Assembly (NCBI RefSeq): GCF_002093745.1
Contig: NZ_MTSB01000005.1
Span: 186,001 to 250,000 of the forward strand
Source: Pseudomonas graminis
GTDB taxonomy: Bacteria; Pseudomonadota; Gammaproteobacteria; Pseudomonadales; Pseudomonadaceae
Length of the DNA: 64,000 nt
Direction: 5' to 3'
Shown here: positions 53,131 through 63,134 of the stretch, in pieces
Position numbering within the stretch: position 1 is the stretch's first letter
How the letters are laid out: each line of letters begins with the position of its first letter
Translations under genes and position numbers: made by a program
Notes under the pieces: generated by a model
What the model was told of the DNA's origin: nothing
What the model saw: the letters and a program-made list of their open reading frames with translations, nothing else
The model's database searches: none

Positions 53131-54225
53131 CTAGCCAAGCTCACTGTCTTTGATATTGGCAATCGGTCCAAGGATCGCCGGATCAAACTCCCGGACTGCC
53201 CCGCCTTCAAGCAGCAACCGCGGCAGGTCCGGGTTGGCCAGCGCGCCCTTGCCCACTGCAATGATGTCTGCGCCCTCGCAAAGAACCTGCTCGGCCTTTT
53301 CCGGGTCGTGCAGCCCGCCATTGGCGATCAGCGTAATATTCGGGGCGTAGCGACGGGCCAGTTTGACCAGGCTGGCCTCTCCTTCGGCAAAAGCGGGCTG
53401 CCATGCCTGATGCTCCGTCACATGGATGTAATCGACGCCGGCATCGGCCAAGGCACCAAAAATGATTTCGGCATCACGCTCGCCTCCCGCCCACTTATGT
53501 TCAAAATCGTTGACCTTGCCTTGTGAAAGACGCACGCCAACGGGTACAGGTCCGGCAACTTTTTTCACCTCGGCAATGACATCGAGGGTAAGGCGCAGGC
53601 GCTGCTGAACATCACTGCCCCATTGGTCTGCCCGCTGATTGGTGTAATCGGTCAGGAACTGATCGAGCAGGTATCCGTTCGCGCCATGAATTTCGACGCC
53701 GTCAAAACCCGCAGTGCCGATAGCCAAGGCCGTCGCGCGGGCGAACCCGTCAATGGCATCGGCAATATCCTTGTCGCTCATTGCCTGCGGAACCCGGTAA
53801 CGACCCTCGCCGTAATAAAACGCCATCTGTTCGCCTTTCGGGCGAATGGCAGAAGGTCCCACCGTTTCATTGACGAAGCGATTTGACTGACTGAGCGCGC
53901 CCGCATGCATGATCTGCGCAATCACGGCACCTCCATGACGATGAATCGCATCCGTCGTGGCACGCCAGGCCTGGGCCTGCTCGTCATCGGTGAGGCCCGG
54001 CTGAAACGGGTATCCTTGAGAAAAACGGCGATCAGTGTAGTTGCCTTCGGTGATAATCAGGCCGAAACCGCCTTTGGCGAAACGCTCGTAGTACCGCGCC
54101 ATGTTCTGTGTTGCGCAGCCCTGTTCAGTCGCGCTGACGCGGGTCATGGGCGCGAGTGCGAACCTGTTCTTCAGCTTCAGATGCCCTTTATCGAACGGAC
54201 GTGAAACGTGCGTGATCTTGCTCAT
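53131..54225 (-). CDS. NADH:flavin oxidoreductase, old yellow enzyme family
   Basis: A 364-aa FMN oxidoreductase, distinct from the NemA-like protein at 50736. It has KNRFALAPMTRVSA, QIMHAGALSQ, GFDGVEIHGANGYLLDQFL (HGAN catalytic pair), NQRADQWGSDVQQR, and a C-terminal phosphate-binding segment ANGGLHDPEKAEQ…VGKGALANPDL. It lacks the iron-sulfur and second Rossmann domains of the long enzymes. It diverges from a LysR gene across 137 nt, the usual target–regulator layout. Confidence 0.92.
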   Translation of the reverse strand: MSKITHVSRPFDKGHLKLKNRFALAPMTRVSATEQGCATQNMARYYERFAKGGFGLIITEGNYTDRRFSQGYPFQPGLTDDEQAQAWRATTDAIHRHGGAVIAQIMHAGALSQSNRFVNETVGPSAIRPKGEQMAFYYGEGRYRVPQAMSDKDIADAIDGFARATALAIGTAGFDGVEIHGANGYLLDQFLTDYTNQRADQWGSDVQQRLRLTLDVIAEVKKVAGPVPVGVRLSQGKVNDFEHKWAGGERDAEIIFGALADAGVDYIHVTEHQAWQPAFAEGEASLVKLARRYAPNITLIANGGLHDPEKAEQVLCEGADIIAVGKGALANPDLPRLLLEGGAVREFDPAILGPIANIKDSELG

Positions 54226-54362
54226 ACTTCAAACCTCACCCTGCAGATTGCCTGCGAATTGCCCGCAGCCATTGACGGAATCTGCATGACGGTAAGTCCT
54301 GAAGCAGACCATGGGAACCCGGCCGCTCAGATAAGCCGCTTTAACGAAAAGGGATAGAATCC

Positions 54363-55265
54363 GTGCAAATCGCTGACCTAGAAGTGTTTGCAGCTATTGC
54401 TTCCAGCAGGAGCCTTTCCGAAGCCGCACGCCGGCTCGGGGTATCTCCGATGGCGGTTTCCAGGCGTCTGGCGGTACTGGAAAACGACCTGGCGGTGAGG
54501 CTGGTTCATCGCACAACCCGTTCGGTGTCACTGACCCCGGAAGGCGAAGTCTTTCTGCCGCACGCCAAAACGATGCTGGAAGCGTGCGAAACCGCCCGCG
54601 CCACGCTGAAAGCCGATGCAGGCTCTGCCAGCGGCGTGTTGCGAGTGACGGCGCCAAGCGTATTTGGTCAGACCGTCATCATGCCGCTGCTGCCCCTATT
54701 AATGAGGGAAAACCCGGCACTGAGTATCGACCTCACGCTGTCGGACAGCATCGTGGATATCGCCGGGCTGGGAATCGATGTCGCCATCCGGATTGCCACA
54801 ATACGTGACTCGGCTCTGGTGGCCAGAGCGCTGGCGCCCAACCCTCGGGTGGTATGTGCAAGCCCTGAATACCTTGCGCGGCACGGTAAACCGGTGGTGC
54901 TGGACGACCTCAGGCGCCACCCGTGCATCGCCTTGCATGGAATGCCTTATTGGTCGTTCACCCGAAATGACGAACCTGTGGCCATTAGGGCGCAGGGGTC
55001 GTTTTCTGCCAACAGTGTCGAGGCCGTCCGCACGGCGTGCAAACAAGGCCTGGGGCTGGCCATGCTGACGTATTGGGATATTCGCCATGAAATCCACGAC
55101 GGCAGCCTTGTGCAGATCGACTTCAAGGACGGCCTTCCCGAGCAGTTGTCTGTGACCGCAGTGCTGCCGACACGCCAGCGCGTTCCGCACAGAGTGCGCC
55201 TGTTTGTGGACCGCCTTGAAGCCGAGCTTCGCAAAGAAACAGGTTCAACGGGCGCAGCCTCGTAA
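54363..55265 (+). CDS. LysR-family regulator (CrgA/AaeR-like)
   Basis: A 300-aa LysR protein with GTG start (MQIADLEVFAAIASS) after AAGGGA. The helix-turn-helix is SLSEAARRLGVSPMAVSRRLAVLE (about 17–40), followed by TTRSVSLTPEGE, typical of the CrgA subgroup, and a ligand domain with VAIRIATIRDSALVARALAPN. It is divergent from the OYE gene at 53131 and is likely its regulator. Confidence 0.92.
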   Translation: MQIADLEVFAAIASSRSLSEAARRLGVSPMAVSRRLAVLENDLAVRLVHRTTRSVSLTPEGEVFLPHAKTMLEACETARATLKADAGSASGVLRVTAPSVFGQTVIMPLLPLLMRENPALSIDLTLSDSIVDIAGLGIDVAIRIATIRDSALVARALAPNPRVVCASPEYLARHGKPVVLDDLRRHPCIALHGMPYWSFTRNDEPVAIRAQGSFSANSVEAVRTACKQGLGLAMLTYWDIRHEIHDGSLVQIDFKDGLPEQLSVTAVLPTRQRVPHRVRLFVDRLEAELRKETGSTGAAS

Positions 55266-55272
55266 ACAGACA

Positions 55273-55291
55273 AACCGGCCTGAAGCCGGTT
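55273..55291. terminator. weak bidirectional hairpin between LysR and ABC binding-protein genes
   Basis: AACCGGC-CTGAA-GCCGGTT lies between two convergent genes. T tracts are short on both strands, so termination efficiency is doubtful. Confidence 0.5.
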
Positions 55292-55324
55292 CGTCATTCA
55301 TCCGCGGCAATCAAACGCCGATCA

Positions 55325-56197
55325 TCAAGGCTTCCAGCTTCCGCCCTCGACGATCACCGCATTGGGGTCGGTGCCTTCGGCCAGTTCCGGACGCACGTAC
55401 TGGTCGTAAAGCTTGAGCAGGTATTTCTCTTCGCCCAGCCTGGCCAGCTCGGTATTGACCCAGTCGCGCAATTCGATGTTGCCCTTCTTGACGGCAGGCG
55501 CGATGGGCGCTTCGTCGCCGAGTTTCTGATCAAGCACACGGTAACCGGGGTTTTTCTTTGCCCAACTGAACAGCACCAGGTTGTCCTGCGCATAAGCGTC
55601 GCCTCGGCCATTGGCCAGCGCTTGTAAGGACTCGGAGTTCTTTTCGAACTTCAGCACTTTCCAGTCCGGATGATTTTTTGTCAGCCAGATATCCGCCGTG
55701 GTGCCAGTGGTGACGATGGTTGTTCTGCTCGCCAGATCATCCAGGGTCTTTACCGGGCTGGCCTCCGGAACCAGCGCCTGCACGGCCACGCGCAGGTTGG
55801 GGTTGGTGAAATCCACCGCTTCCCGGCGTTCCGGGGTGACGGTCATGTTGGCCAGAATCAGGTCGACCTTGTCGCTTTGCAAAAACGGAATCCGGCTGGC
55901 GGGTTCAACCACTACGAACTCGACTTTCTTTTCGTCACCCAGCAGGTCCTTGGCAAAACGCTTGCCCAGGTCGGTGTCAAAACCGACGTATTGGCCTTGT
56001 TCGTTGACGAAGCCAAAAGGCGGCTTGTCGCTGAACACGCCGACAATCAATTTGTCACGGGCCTTGATGGTGTCGAGGTAACTGGCAGACGGTGAAGGCG
56101 CAGCCTTGGCGACGGGCTTCTGTTCGGCAGGTTTGTCGCAACCGGCCAGCAGAGTCAAGGCAATCAGCGGTAAAACGAGGGCAGTCTTGAAGCTCAC
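55325..56197 (-). CDS. amino-acid ABC transporter substrate-binding lipoprotein
   Basis: A 290-aa SBP family 3 protein. A lipoprotein signal is clear ([12 protein letters not shown], Cys 19), so it is membrane-anchored in the periplasm. Family motifs: [51 protein letters not shown] and the [13 protein letters not shown] hinge (quoted in part). Polar or acidic amino acids are typical ligands. It overlaps the ATPase gene by four bases (ATGA) and is the last gene of a four-gene importer operon. Confidence 0.93.
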   Translation of the reverse strand: MSFKTALVLPLIALTLLAGCDKPAEQKPVAKAAPSPSASYLDTIKARDKLIVGVFSDKPPFGFVNEQGQYVGFDTDLGKRFAKDLLGDEKKVEFVVVEPASRIPFLQSDKVDLILANMTVTPERREAVDFTNPNLRVAVQALVPEASPVKTLDDLASRTTIVTTGTTADIWLTKNHPDWKVLKFEKNSESLQALANGRGDAYAQDNLVLFSWAKKNPGYRVLDQKLGDEAPIAPAVKKGNIELRDWVNTELARLGEEKYLLKLYDQYVRPELAEGTDPNAVIVEGGSWKP

Positions 56198-56955
56198 GAT
56201 GCTTTCCTTTTTGGCATGTTTTCCACGTAGGAGAACCTCTCCAGGAACTGCTGCGCGCGTGCGGTCTGCGGGGCGCTGAAGAAAGTTTCGGGGTCGTTCT
56301 GTTCCGCGATCACGCCGCGGTCCATGAACAGGATTCGGTCAGCCACCGCGCGGGCGAAGGCCATTTCATGGGTGACGATCAGCATGGTCATGCCGCCTTG
56401 TGCAAGGTCGAGAATCACTTCCAGCACCTCCTTGACCATTTCCGGATCGAGGGCTGCCGTGACTTCATCGAACAGCATGACGTGGGGGTTCATGCACAGC
56501 GCGCGCACGATGGCGATACGCTGTTGCTGGCCGCCGGACAGCTCGCGAGGATAAGCGTCGCGCTTGTCGGCAAGCCCCACCCGCGCCAGCAATGCTTCTG
56601 CCTGCTGACGGGCCTCGCCCGCAGCACGTTTTTGCACGCGCAGCGGGCCCAGCAGGATGTTGTCGAGCACGGTCATGTGCGGAAACAGGTGGTAGCTCTG
56701 AAACACCATGCCGATCCGCTGCCTGACCAGCCGCCAATCGGCATTGGCAGGCAACGCCTGACCGGCAAAGTGCAGGCTCCCGGCGTGACCGAGTTCCAGG
56801 CCGTTGAGGCAACGCAGCAGAGTGCTTTTGCCACAACCGCTGGGGCCAAGAATCACCACGACTTCACCCTCTTCCACCTTGAGGTCGATGTCTCGGAGCA
56901 CTGGCGTGTCCCCGAAGTTTTTGCTGAAGCCGGACAGTTCGATCAATGTGCTCAT
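56194..56955 (-). CDS. amino-acid ABC transporter ATP-binding protein (GlnQ-type)
   Basis: A 253-aa ATPase with Walker [14 protein letters not shown] (about 37), Q-loop [12 protein letters not shown], signature [16 protein letters not shown], Walker [16 protein letters not shown] and H-loop VTHEM. It overlaps the permease gene upstream by four bases and the binding-protein gene downstream. It energises polar amino-acid uptake through the two permeases encoded upstream. Confidence 0.95.
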   Translation of the reverse strand: MSTLIELSGFSKNFGDTPVLRDIDLKVEEGEVVVILGPSGCGKSTLLRCLNGLELGHAGSLHFAGQALPANADWRLVRQRIGMVFQSYHLFPHMTVLDNILLGPLRVQKRAAGEARQQAEALLARVGLADKRDAYPRELSGGQQQRIAIVRALCMNPHVMLFDEVTAALDPEMVKEVLEVILDLAQGGMTMLIVTHEMAFARAVADRILFMDRGVIAEQNDPETFFSAPQTARAQQFLERFSYVENMPKRKAS

Positions 56956-57611
56956 GTGTGATTCCAGCGCCGTTCAAGCACGCGCGACGCGGCCGACAGC
57001 GGATAACAGACGATAAAAAAGAACAGAAACAGGAAGCCGTAGATCAGCACCGATTCATAAGTGCGCTCGATGATCTGCTGCCCGACTTTGGTCACGTCGA
57101 TGACGCCGATCAGCACCGCCAGCGAGCTGGTCTTGATCAGGCGGGTGTAGACGTTGATCACCGGCGGAGTCAGCCGCTTGAGTGCCTGCGGCAAGAGCAC
57201 CAGTCCATACAATTGGCTCAGGCCCAGACCGATCGCCAGACCTGCTTCGCGTTGTCCGCGTGGAATGGAACGCAGCCCGCCGCGCACCACCTCGCCGACT
57301 TCACTGGCGCCCCATAACGACAACACCAGCACTGCGCACCAGAACGCCGGAATGCTCAGGCCGAAGAAGATCGGTAAACCAAAGAAGAACAAATACAGCC
57401 ACACCAGCACTGGAATCGCCCGGAACAGCTCCAGATAGATGCGCAGCGGCAGCTCAAGCCAGCGCTTGCCGAGGCTGCGCAGCACGCCGTAGCAAAGTCC
57501 TCCTACGCTGCTGAAGACAATGGCCAGCAGCGAAATACCTAATGTACGGCCTGCCCCCGTTGCCAACTGCGGCGCAGACACCCACAACAACTCAAGACCC
57601 GAACTGGCCAT
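56952..57611 (-). CDS. amino-acid ABC transporter permease (second)
   Basis: A 219-aa HisMQ-type permease with about five helices and the EAA loop [28 protein letters not shown] precedes the ATG at 57611, which lies inside the end of the first permease gene (20-nt overlap). The longer open frame begins with a Cys-rich stretch antisense in character and is not used. Confidence 0.92.
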   Translation of the reverse strand: MASSGLELLWVSAPQLATGAGRTLGISLLAIVFSSVGGLCYGVLRSLGKRWLELPLRIYLELFRAIPVLVWLYLFFFGLPIFFGLSIPAFWCAVLVLSLWGASEVGEVVRGGLRSIPRGQREAGLAIGLGLSQLYGLVLLPQALKRLTPPVINVYTRLIKTSSLAVLIGVIDVTKVGQQIIERTYESVLIYGFLFLFFFIVCYPLSAASRVLERRWNHT

Positions 57612-58257
57612 GCTGGAGCCTCCTTTCCAGAAGGCCAAGCAGCAGCGACAGCGGCAGAAACAACAGCACACAGAGGCCGGTCATGACCGCCAGCATCTCG
57701 TAGGTTTTGTAGTAAAGGGCAATGTAACTTTTGGTGGTATAGAGAATTTCCGGCACCGCCACAGCGGAAACCACAGTGGTTTCCTTGAGCAGGAAAACAA
57801 CATTGGCAAACAGCGCCGGCAGGCTGAGGATGCCCGCCTGCGGCAGAATCACGTGCCGCAACAACTGCCAGCGGGACAGCCCGATGGACAGACCGGACTC
57901 GATCTGCGCCTTGGGCACCGCTTCGATTCCCGCCCGCAGGATCTCGGTCAGGTAAGCCCCGCCGAGGAAGGTCATGGCAATGACGGCCGACGCAAAACCC
58001 GAGACGCGAACCCCCAGTGTCGGCAACGCGAAATAGATAAAGAACAGCTGAATCAACAAAGGCGTGTTGCGTGCCAGCTCAACGTAGACCGGCACCAGAC
58101 GGTGCAAAACCGGCACACGAAATGTGGCAATCGCCGCATTAATGATCGCCACCGTCAGCGAGGTCAGAATTGCAATCAGCCCTACCTGCAGGGTGACGCC
58201 TACGGCGTTGAAAAAGGCAGGCAATGTGGAAATCGCAAAGGCGTAATCGAAGGTCAT
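57592..58257 (-). CDS. amino-acid ABC transporter permease (first)
   Basis: A 221-aa HisMQ-type permease: MTFDYAFAISTLPAFFNAVG, VYVELARNTPLLIQLFFIYF (family signature), and the EAA loop LRAGIEAVPKAQIESGLSIGLSRW (in part). AGAAGG precedes the ATG. It is the first gene of the operon permease–permease–ATPase–binding protein and diverges from the small ORF and XRE-cupin regulator at 58532–59336. Confidence 0.92.
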   Translation of the reverse strand: MTFDYAFAISTLPAFFNAVGVTLQVGLIAILTSLTVAIINAAIATFRVPVLHRLVPVYVELARNTPLLIQLFFIYFALPTLGVRVSGFASAVIAMTFLGGAYLTEILRAGIEAVPKAQIESGLSIGLSRWQLLRHVILPQAGILSLPALFANVVFLLKETTVVSAVAVPEILYTTKSYIALYYKTYEMLAVMTGLCVLLFLPLSLLLGLLERRLQHGQFGS

Positions 58258-58531
58258 TGCCGGCCTTCTACATCGGAATGAACAAACAGGGTATGCATCA
58301 GGCAAAGCCTTGAAATGGCGGGATTACATATAGCTTAACCATCTGTTTTATTTAAATTTAATACCTTTTTCGCATAAGCATAGAGCGAACAAGGTCCTGA
58401 TCTTGTGCTCCCTGCCTCGCTGTATTAAGCACCAAATGGAATTAACACATACCAACTCAGTATTTATGGGTCTATGCAGATTCGCAGTAGTGTGAGCCTC
58501 ACCAAGCCGCCCGTCCCACGAGAACGACCTC

Positions 58532-58693
58532 ATGCCAGAATCTGCAAACATCATCGATTTCAACCTTTATCGTAAACGCCGCCAGGCACGGGCTACTGCC
58601 GAGCTGATGTGGGCGATGTACGTTGCCAGGGCCAGCGTCTGCGGCTTCACCTTTGTCGCTGCAAGCACCTCCAGTGAGACCCGCCAGGCCTGA
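58532..58693 (+). CDS. small protein upstream of XRE-cupin regulator (53 aa)
   Basis: An ORF starting MPESANIIDFNLYRKRRQAR and ending SSETRQA, too short for standard calling. It stops four bases before the regulator start at 58698, so the two may be translationally coupled. The N-terminal IIDFNLYRKRR segment looks like a real small protein, amphipathic and basic, but I do not recognise a family. The ribosome site is weak. It could be a leader controlling the regulator or an independent small protein. Confidence 0.5.
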   Translation: MPESANIIDFNLYRKRRQARATAELMWAMYVARASVCGFTFVAASTSSETRQA

Positions 58694-58697
58694 ATCA

Positions 58698-59336
58698 ATG
58701 AATTTCCTACACACCGTTGACGGTCAGGAAGATGCACCATCAGGCGCCCGTGACGGCACCCACACCGAGGAAGACCTGATCGGCCCCAGGGTCGCGCGCA
58801 ACCTCCAGCGGTTGCGCAGTAAACGCTACTTGTCGATGGATGCACTGGCCCGCCTGACGGGTGTCAGCCGGGCGATGCTTGCGCAAATCGAGTCCGGCCG
58901 CAGCGTGCCGTCGATCAAGGTGCTGTGCAAAATTGCCAAGGGTTTGAAAGTCTCGATTGCGGCGTTCCTGGAAGACCGCGCCTTTGAAGGGGTGGAGCTG
59001 TTACCTGCACAACACAGCAAGCGACTGGTGAGTGCCAGTGGCGTATTTGTCAGTCGGGCGTTGTTTCCATTCGATATGGCACGCCAATCAGAATTTTATG
59101 AGATCCGTCTGGGCGCTCTGGGAGAAGAAACCTCCAAAGGGCATGGTCCCGGCGTACAGGAAAACCTTGTGGTGGCACAAGGCGTACTGGAGGTCAGCGT
59201 CAATCAGGAACGTTATCTGTTGTCTACCGGCGACTCGATTCTGTTCTACGCCGACCAGCCGCACCGCTACCGAAACCCCGCAGACAGTGAGGCTCTGGCG
59301 TTTCTGGTGATGACCTATCCAGAACGTATGGACTGA
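58698..59336 (+). CDS. XRE-cupin transcriptional regulator
   Basis: A 212-aa regulator. Helix-turn-helix: YLSMDALARLTGVSRAMLAQIESGRSVPSIKVL (residues about 45–77, in part). The C-terminal cupin barrel contains NLVVAQGVLEVSVNQ and LSTGDSILFYADQPHRYRNP. This class (PuuR/SutR-like) usually controls amino-acid or amine transport and catabolism; the neighbours here are an amino-acid importer (divergent) and a peptide-type importer (downstream). A terminator follows. Confidence 0.92.
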   Translation: MNFLHTVDGQEDAPSGARDGTHTEEDLIGPRVARNLQRLRSKRYLSMDALARLTGVSRAMLAQIESGRSVPSIKVLCKIAKGLKVSIAAFLEDRAFEGVELLPAQHSKRLVSASGVFVSRALFPFDMARQSEFYEIRLGALGEETSKGHGPGVQENLVVAQGVLEVSVNQERYLLSTGDSILFYADQPHRYRNPADSEALAFLVMTYPERMD

Positions 59337-59352
59337 ACCCTTGAGCAAGTGC

Positions 59353-59382
59353 AAAGCCCCCGCCTCGGGGGCTTTTTCGTTT
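59353..59382 (+). terminator. terminator after XRE-cupin regulator
   Basis: AAAGCCCCC (59353–59361) pairs with GGGGGCTTT (59367–59375) around a five-base loop and is followed by a TTCGTTTTT run. Confidence 0.88.
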
Positions 59383-59633
59383 TTGGAAACCATGATCTCT
59401 GTATTTGCACGCGTGGCTGGCCGAAATAAATACTTTTTACGCATAATAAAATATCAAATAAATCATGAAAATCTATATTAGCTTAGAATAAAAAATACTT
59501 TTACAGCGGCTTTTCATAAGAATACGGTCTTTAAACCCGCTGGAGCGCGGCGCCCGACTTGAAGAGGATTTTTCATGCATTGCACTCGACCTTCGATATT
59601 TCCCAACGTATTTGTGCATCGGAGGGCAGCGCG
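59383..59633. promoter_or_regulatory. promoter region of the peptide-type ABC operon
   Basis: A gene-free stretch, AT-rich from 59420 to 59500, between the regulator terminator and the binding-protein start. It probably contains the operon promoter; no specific box was assigned. Confidence 0.4.
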
Positions 59634-61265
59634 ATGATCGAGCGCCCTCTCCTTTTGCGCCTGCTGTTCGCCGCCCTCACCGCCGTCGCCCTTTTCGGAT
59701 GCTCGCCCTCGGGGCAGGACAGTCAGGCGCGCAAAACGCTCAAGGTCACTTTTTTCAGAGACAACACCACGTTGGTCAGCCTTGACCCGTTTCAGGTCTA
59801 CTGGCTGGAACACCGGGTGGTATTGCGTAATGTCGCCGAGTCCCTGACCGATCAGGATCCGCAGACCGGTAACATCATTCCCTGGCTGGCTGAACGCTGG
59901 GAGGTCAGCGAAGACGCGCTGGCGTACACCTTCCATTTACGCAAAGACGTGACGTTCAGCAATGGCTCGCGTTTCGACGCCCAAGCGGTAAAAACGGCCT
60001 ATGACGCCGACAAGTCGTTTGCTGCGCAATTGCCTGCAACCTTCGGCGCTACGTACCTCAAAGGTTACGACCACGCCGAGGTGCTGGATGACTTCACGAT
60101 CAAGCTGGTGCTGGCCAGACCCAATGCGGGCTTCTTGCAAGCCACCTCCACCACCAACCTCGCCATTCTCGCCCCGGAGTCCTACGCACTCAGCGCCAAG
60201 GAGCGTTCATTGGGCGCGATCATCGGCACCGGACCGTTCGTACTGGAGCGCTATACACCCGAAAGCGGTCTGCGTCTGACCAAGCGCAAAGGCTACGCCT
60301 GGCCGTCGGCCAACGCGCAAAACAAAGGCGAGGCCCATCTGGATGCGGTCGACGTCAGTTACGTCCCGGAAGAAAGCGTGCGCAACGGCCAGTTCGTCCA
60401 GGGCCAGGTCGATATTCTCTGGCCGCGCAACCCGTTCTCCGAAATTGACCTGAATCTGTTCAAATCCAAGGGCGCGACAATCCAGAGCCGCTCGCTGCCA
60501 GGCCCTTCCCTGAATCTGTACCCCAACACCCGTGGCGCTCGCATCCTTGCCGACCGCACGGTGCGTCTGGCCCTGCAAAAGGCAATCGACCGCACCACCT
60601 ACGCAGCCACGGTCTATAACCCTCAGTTCCCGGTGGTTTCGGGCATCTACGACGTCACCACGCCGTTTTACAAAAGCCAGGCTGGCAAACTGGCCTACGA
60701 CCCTCAAAGTGCCGAACGCTTGCTGGACGAGGCTGGCTGGCAGAAAAACGCTGACGGTTATCGCTACAAGGACGGCAAACGCCTGAAACTGGCCTACAAC
60801 CTCTCGCCTGCCGAAACCGCTGGCGACGTGCTGATTCAGGATCAGTTGCGCAAGGTCGGTATCGAGCTAACGCTCAACGTTGTCACCACCGCCGAGTGGG
60901 CCGCCAACAACGCCTCGGGTAACTACGACCTGACCTCTACCTACATGACCCGCGCCGACCCGATCATTCTGCAGACCATCATCGACCCGCGCAGCGCCAA
61001 CAGTTCGACGCTGGCCACCAATCTTTACGCCCCGGAAACGCTGCCCAAGGCGCTTGAACTGTTCGACGCAGGGCTGACCGCCACACGCAGCGAGCAGCGT
61101 GCAACAGCCTATGGCGACTTGCAGGACTTGCTGATCGACGAAGGCTCGGCATTCCCGGTCTATGAGCGGGTCTGGCAAGCCGCCACGGCAAAAAACGTCC
61201 GTAACTTCCACTGGACTGCCGAAGGTTTTGCGCTGTTCAACGACATCGAGATTGCTGCGCCATGA
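59634..61265 (+). CDS. ABC transporter substrate-binding lipoprotein (SBP family 5)
   Basis: A 543-aa dipeptide/opine/nickel-type binding protein. Signal plus lipobox (LLFAALTAVALFGC, Cys 21) anchor it in the periplasm. Family motifs: RNVAESLTDQDPQTGNIIPWLAERWEVSEDALAYTF (in part), RKDVTFSNGSRFDAQAVKTAYD and GTGPFVLERYTPESGLRLTK. GGAGGG precedes ATG 59634; an upstream in-frame ATG lacks a signal. It heads an operon with two permeases and an ATPase. The substrate is not deducible. Confidence 0.93.
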   Translation: MIERPLLLRLLFAALTAVALFGCSPSGQDSQARKTLKVTFFRDNTTLVSLDPFQVYWLEHRVVLRNVAESLTDQDPQTGNIIPWLAERWEVSEDALAYTFHLRKDVTFSNGSRFDAQAVKTAYDADKSFAAQLPATFGATYLKGYDHAEVLDDFTIKLVLARPNAGFLQATSTTNLAILAPESYALSAKERSLGAIIGTGPFVLERYTPESGLRLTKRKGYAWPSANAQNKGEAHLDAVDVSYVPEESVRNGQFVQGQVDILWPRNPFSEIDLNLFKSKGATIQSRSLPGPSLNLYPNTRGARILADRTVRLALQKAIDRTTYAATVYNPQFPVVSGIYDVTTPFYKSQAGKLAYDPQSAERLLDEAGWQKNADGYRYKDGKRLKLAYNLSPAETAGDVLIQDQLRKVGIELTLNVVTTAEWAANNASGNYDLTSTYMTRADPIILQTIIDPRSANSSTLATNLYAPETLPKALELFDAGLTATRSEQRATAYGDLQDLLIDEGSAFPVYERVWQAATAKNVRNFHWTAEGFALFNDIEIAAP

Positions 61266-62212
61266 GCCGTTATATCCTCGGTCGGATCGCGCAGGCGTTG
61301 CTGGTGCTCTGGGGCGCCTACAGCATCACCTATTTCATTCTGTATCTGCTGCCCGGCGACACGCTGTCGATCATGCTCAGCGCCTCGGGTGTCGAGATTG
61401 ACTCCCTGTCCGCGCAGGATCTGGCCAAGGCCACGTCGTATTACGGGCTGGATCGCGGGGTGTTCGAGCAGTACTTTGATTTGCTGTCGGGTGCGATTCA
61501 CGGTGATTTCGGCAACTCGCTGACACTCAATCGACCGGTCTCGGAACTGCTGGTCGAGCGTCTGCCGCACACCCTGAGCCTGGCGGGTCTGGCCATTGTG
61601 CTGTCATTGATCGGCGGGATCGGTCTGGCGTACCTCACCGCCTATGTGCGCTGGCAACCGCTGAAAGTGGTGTTGTCGCGCTTGCCTTCGCTGGGCTTTT
61701 CGGTGCCGGTGTTCTGGATGGGCCTGCTGTTCATCCAGCTGTTCGCATTCAGCCTTGGCTGGTTCCCGGCGACCGGCAATCAGGGTTTTATCAGCCTGAT
61801 ACTGCCCGCCGTCACCTTGGCAATCCCCAGCGCTGCGGTGTACGCACAGGTCCTGCAACGCGGCTTTCAGGGCGTATGGAAAGAACCCTACATCGTCACC
61901 GCCTACGCCAAAGGCCTGACCCGCGCACAGGTCCAGGCCCGTCATGCGTTCAAGAATGCGGCGTTGCCGTTGCTGACGCTGATCGGCCTGCAAGTGGGCA
62001 ATACCGTTTCCGGGGCCGTGCTGGTGGAAACCATCTTTGCCCGCGCCGGGATCGGCCGCCTGGCTCAGGAAGCCGTGCTGCGCCAGGACATTCCAGTGGT
62101 ACTGGCCATTGTCGCGGTATCGGCCGCGGCCTTTGTTGTGGTCAACCTGATCGTTGACCTGCTGTACCCCGCGCTGGACCCACGCATCGCCCACACGCCA
62201 AAGGTGTCCTGA
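61262..62212 (+). CDS. ABC transporter permease (DppB-type)
   Basis: A 316-aa inner-membrane permease overlapping the binding-protein gene (ATGA). N-terminal ILGRIAQALLVLWGAYSITYFILYLLPGD is typical (in part), then six helices and the EAA loop YIVTAYAKGLTRAQVQARHAFKNA. The C-terminal LIVDLLYPALDPRI is conserved in DppB/OppB. It forms the channel with the following permease. Confidence 0.94.
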   Translation: MSRYILGRIAQALLVLWGAYSITYFILYLLPGDTLSIMLSASGVEIDSLSAQDLAKATSYYGLDRGVFEQYFDLLSGAIHGDFGNSLTLNRPVSELLVERLPHTLSLAGLAIVLSLIGGIGLAYLTAYVRWQPLKVVLSRLPSLGFSVPVFWMGLLFIQLFAFSLGWFPATGNQGFISLILPAVTLAIPSAAVYAQVLQRGFQGVWKEPYIVTAYAKGLTRAQVQARHAFKNAALPLLTLIGLQVGNTVSGAVLVETIFARAGIGRLAQEAVLRQDIPVVLAIVAVSAAAFVVVNLIVDLLYPALDPRIAHTPKVS

Positions 62213-62216
62213 CATC

Positions 62217-63134
62217 ATGACCATTTTCGACAACCGTCTTGCACGCCTCGCCCAGGCTGTCATCACGCCTAAGCCTCGATCAGCCGTGCAGTGGCGACGA
62301 CGCAGCAACCTGAGCCGGATTTTCGAAACGCTCAGCCCGCTGCTGCGTCGGCCGGGATTTGTGCTCGCCGTGGCGTTGGTAGCTTTTGCGCTGCTGGCGG
62401 CGCTGGCACCCGACCTGCTCAGCCGTTACGCGCCCTATGCCACCTCGCCCACCGACAAACTCACCCCGCCGAATGCCACACACTGGTTCGGCACCGACGA
62501 ACTGGGCCGCGATCTTTATACCCGCGTTGTGCATGGCTCCAGCCTGTCGGTACAGGCCGCGTTGCTGGCGGTGGGTATTGCAATGACCGGCGGCCTGAGC
62601 CTTGGGGTTGTTTCCGGTTTCGCGGGTGGGCGCATCGATGCCGTGATCATGCGTTTCATCGACGTCTTGCTGGCGCTGCCCGGCCTGCTGTTGGCGCTGG
62701 CAATTGTCACCGCCATCGGTTTTGGCACCCTGCCTGTCGCCATCGCGGTGGGCGTGGGGATCATCCCCGGCTTCGCCCGGACCACGCGCGCCGAGGTACT
62801 GCGGGTCAAGACGCTACCGTATGTAGAAGCGGCACGGCTGGGCGGTGCCAGTTGGACCCGCACGCTGCTGCGGCACATTTTGCCCAACGCCTGGGGACCG
62901 GTGGCGGTGCTTGCCACGCTGGATTTCGGCGCGGCGATTCTGGCCACCGCCGGGCTGAGCTTTCTCGGCTTCGGCGCAGCACCGCCAGCCGCTGAGTGGG
63001 GCACGTTGATTGCCAATGGCCGTCACTTTCTGATGACCGCGCCGTGGGTGTCATTGCTGCCTGGCCTGTTTCTGGTCGGCGTAGTGTTCAGCTTCAACCA
63101 CATCGCCCGCACTCTGGAAGAGGTTCAACGATGA
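62217..63134 (+). CDS. ABC transporter permease (DppC-type)
   Basis: A 305-aa permease: a basic cytosolic lead, first helix VLAVALVAFALLAALAPD, the motif HWFGTDELGRDLYTRVVHGS, and the EAA loop PYVEAARLGGASWTRTLLRHILPNAWG (in part). ATG 62217 follows the DppB-type stop by four bases; an earlier in-frame Met lies within that gene. It overlaps the ATPase gene downstream (ATGA). Confidence 0.94.
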   Translation: MTIFDNRLARLAQAVITPKPRSAVQWRRRSNLSRIFETLSPLLRRPGFVLAVALVAFALLAALAPDLLSRYAPYATSPTDKLTPPNATHWFGTDELGRDLYTRVVHGSSLSVQAALLAVGIAMTGGLSLGVVSGFAGGRIDAVIMRFIDVLLALPGLLLALAIVTAIGFGTLPVAIAVGVGIIPGFARTTRAEVLRVKTLPYVEAARLGGASWTRTLLRHILPNAWGPVAVLATLDFGAAILATAGLSFLGFGAAPPAAEWGTLIANGRHFLMTAPWVSLLPGLFLVGVVFSFNHIARTLEEVQR

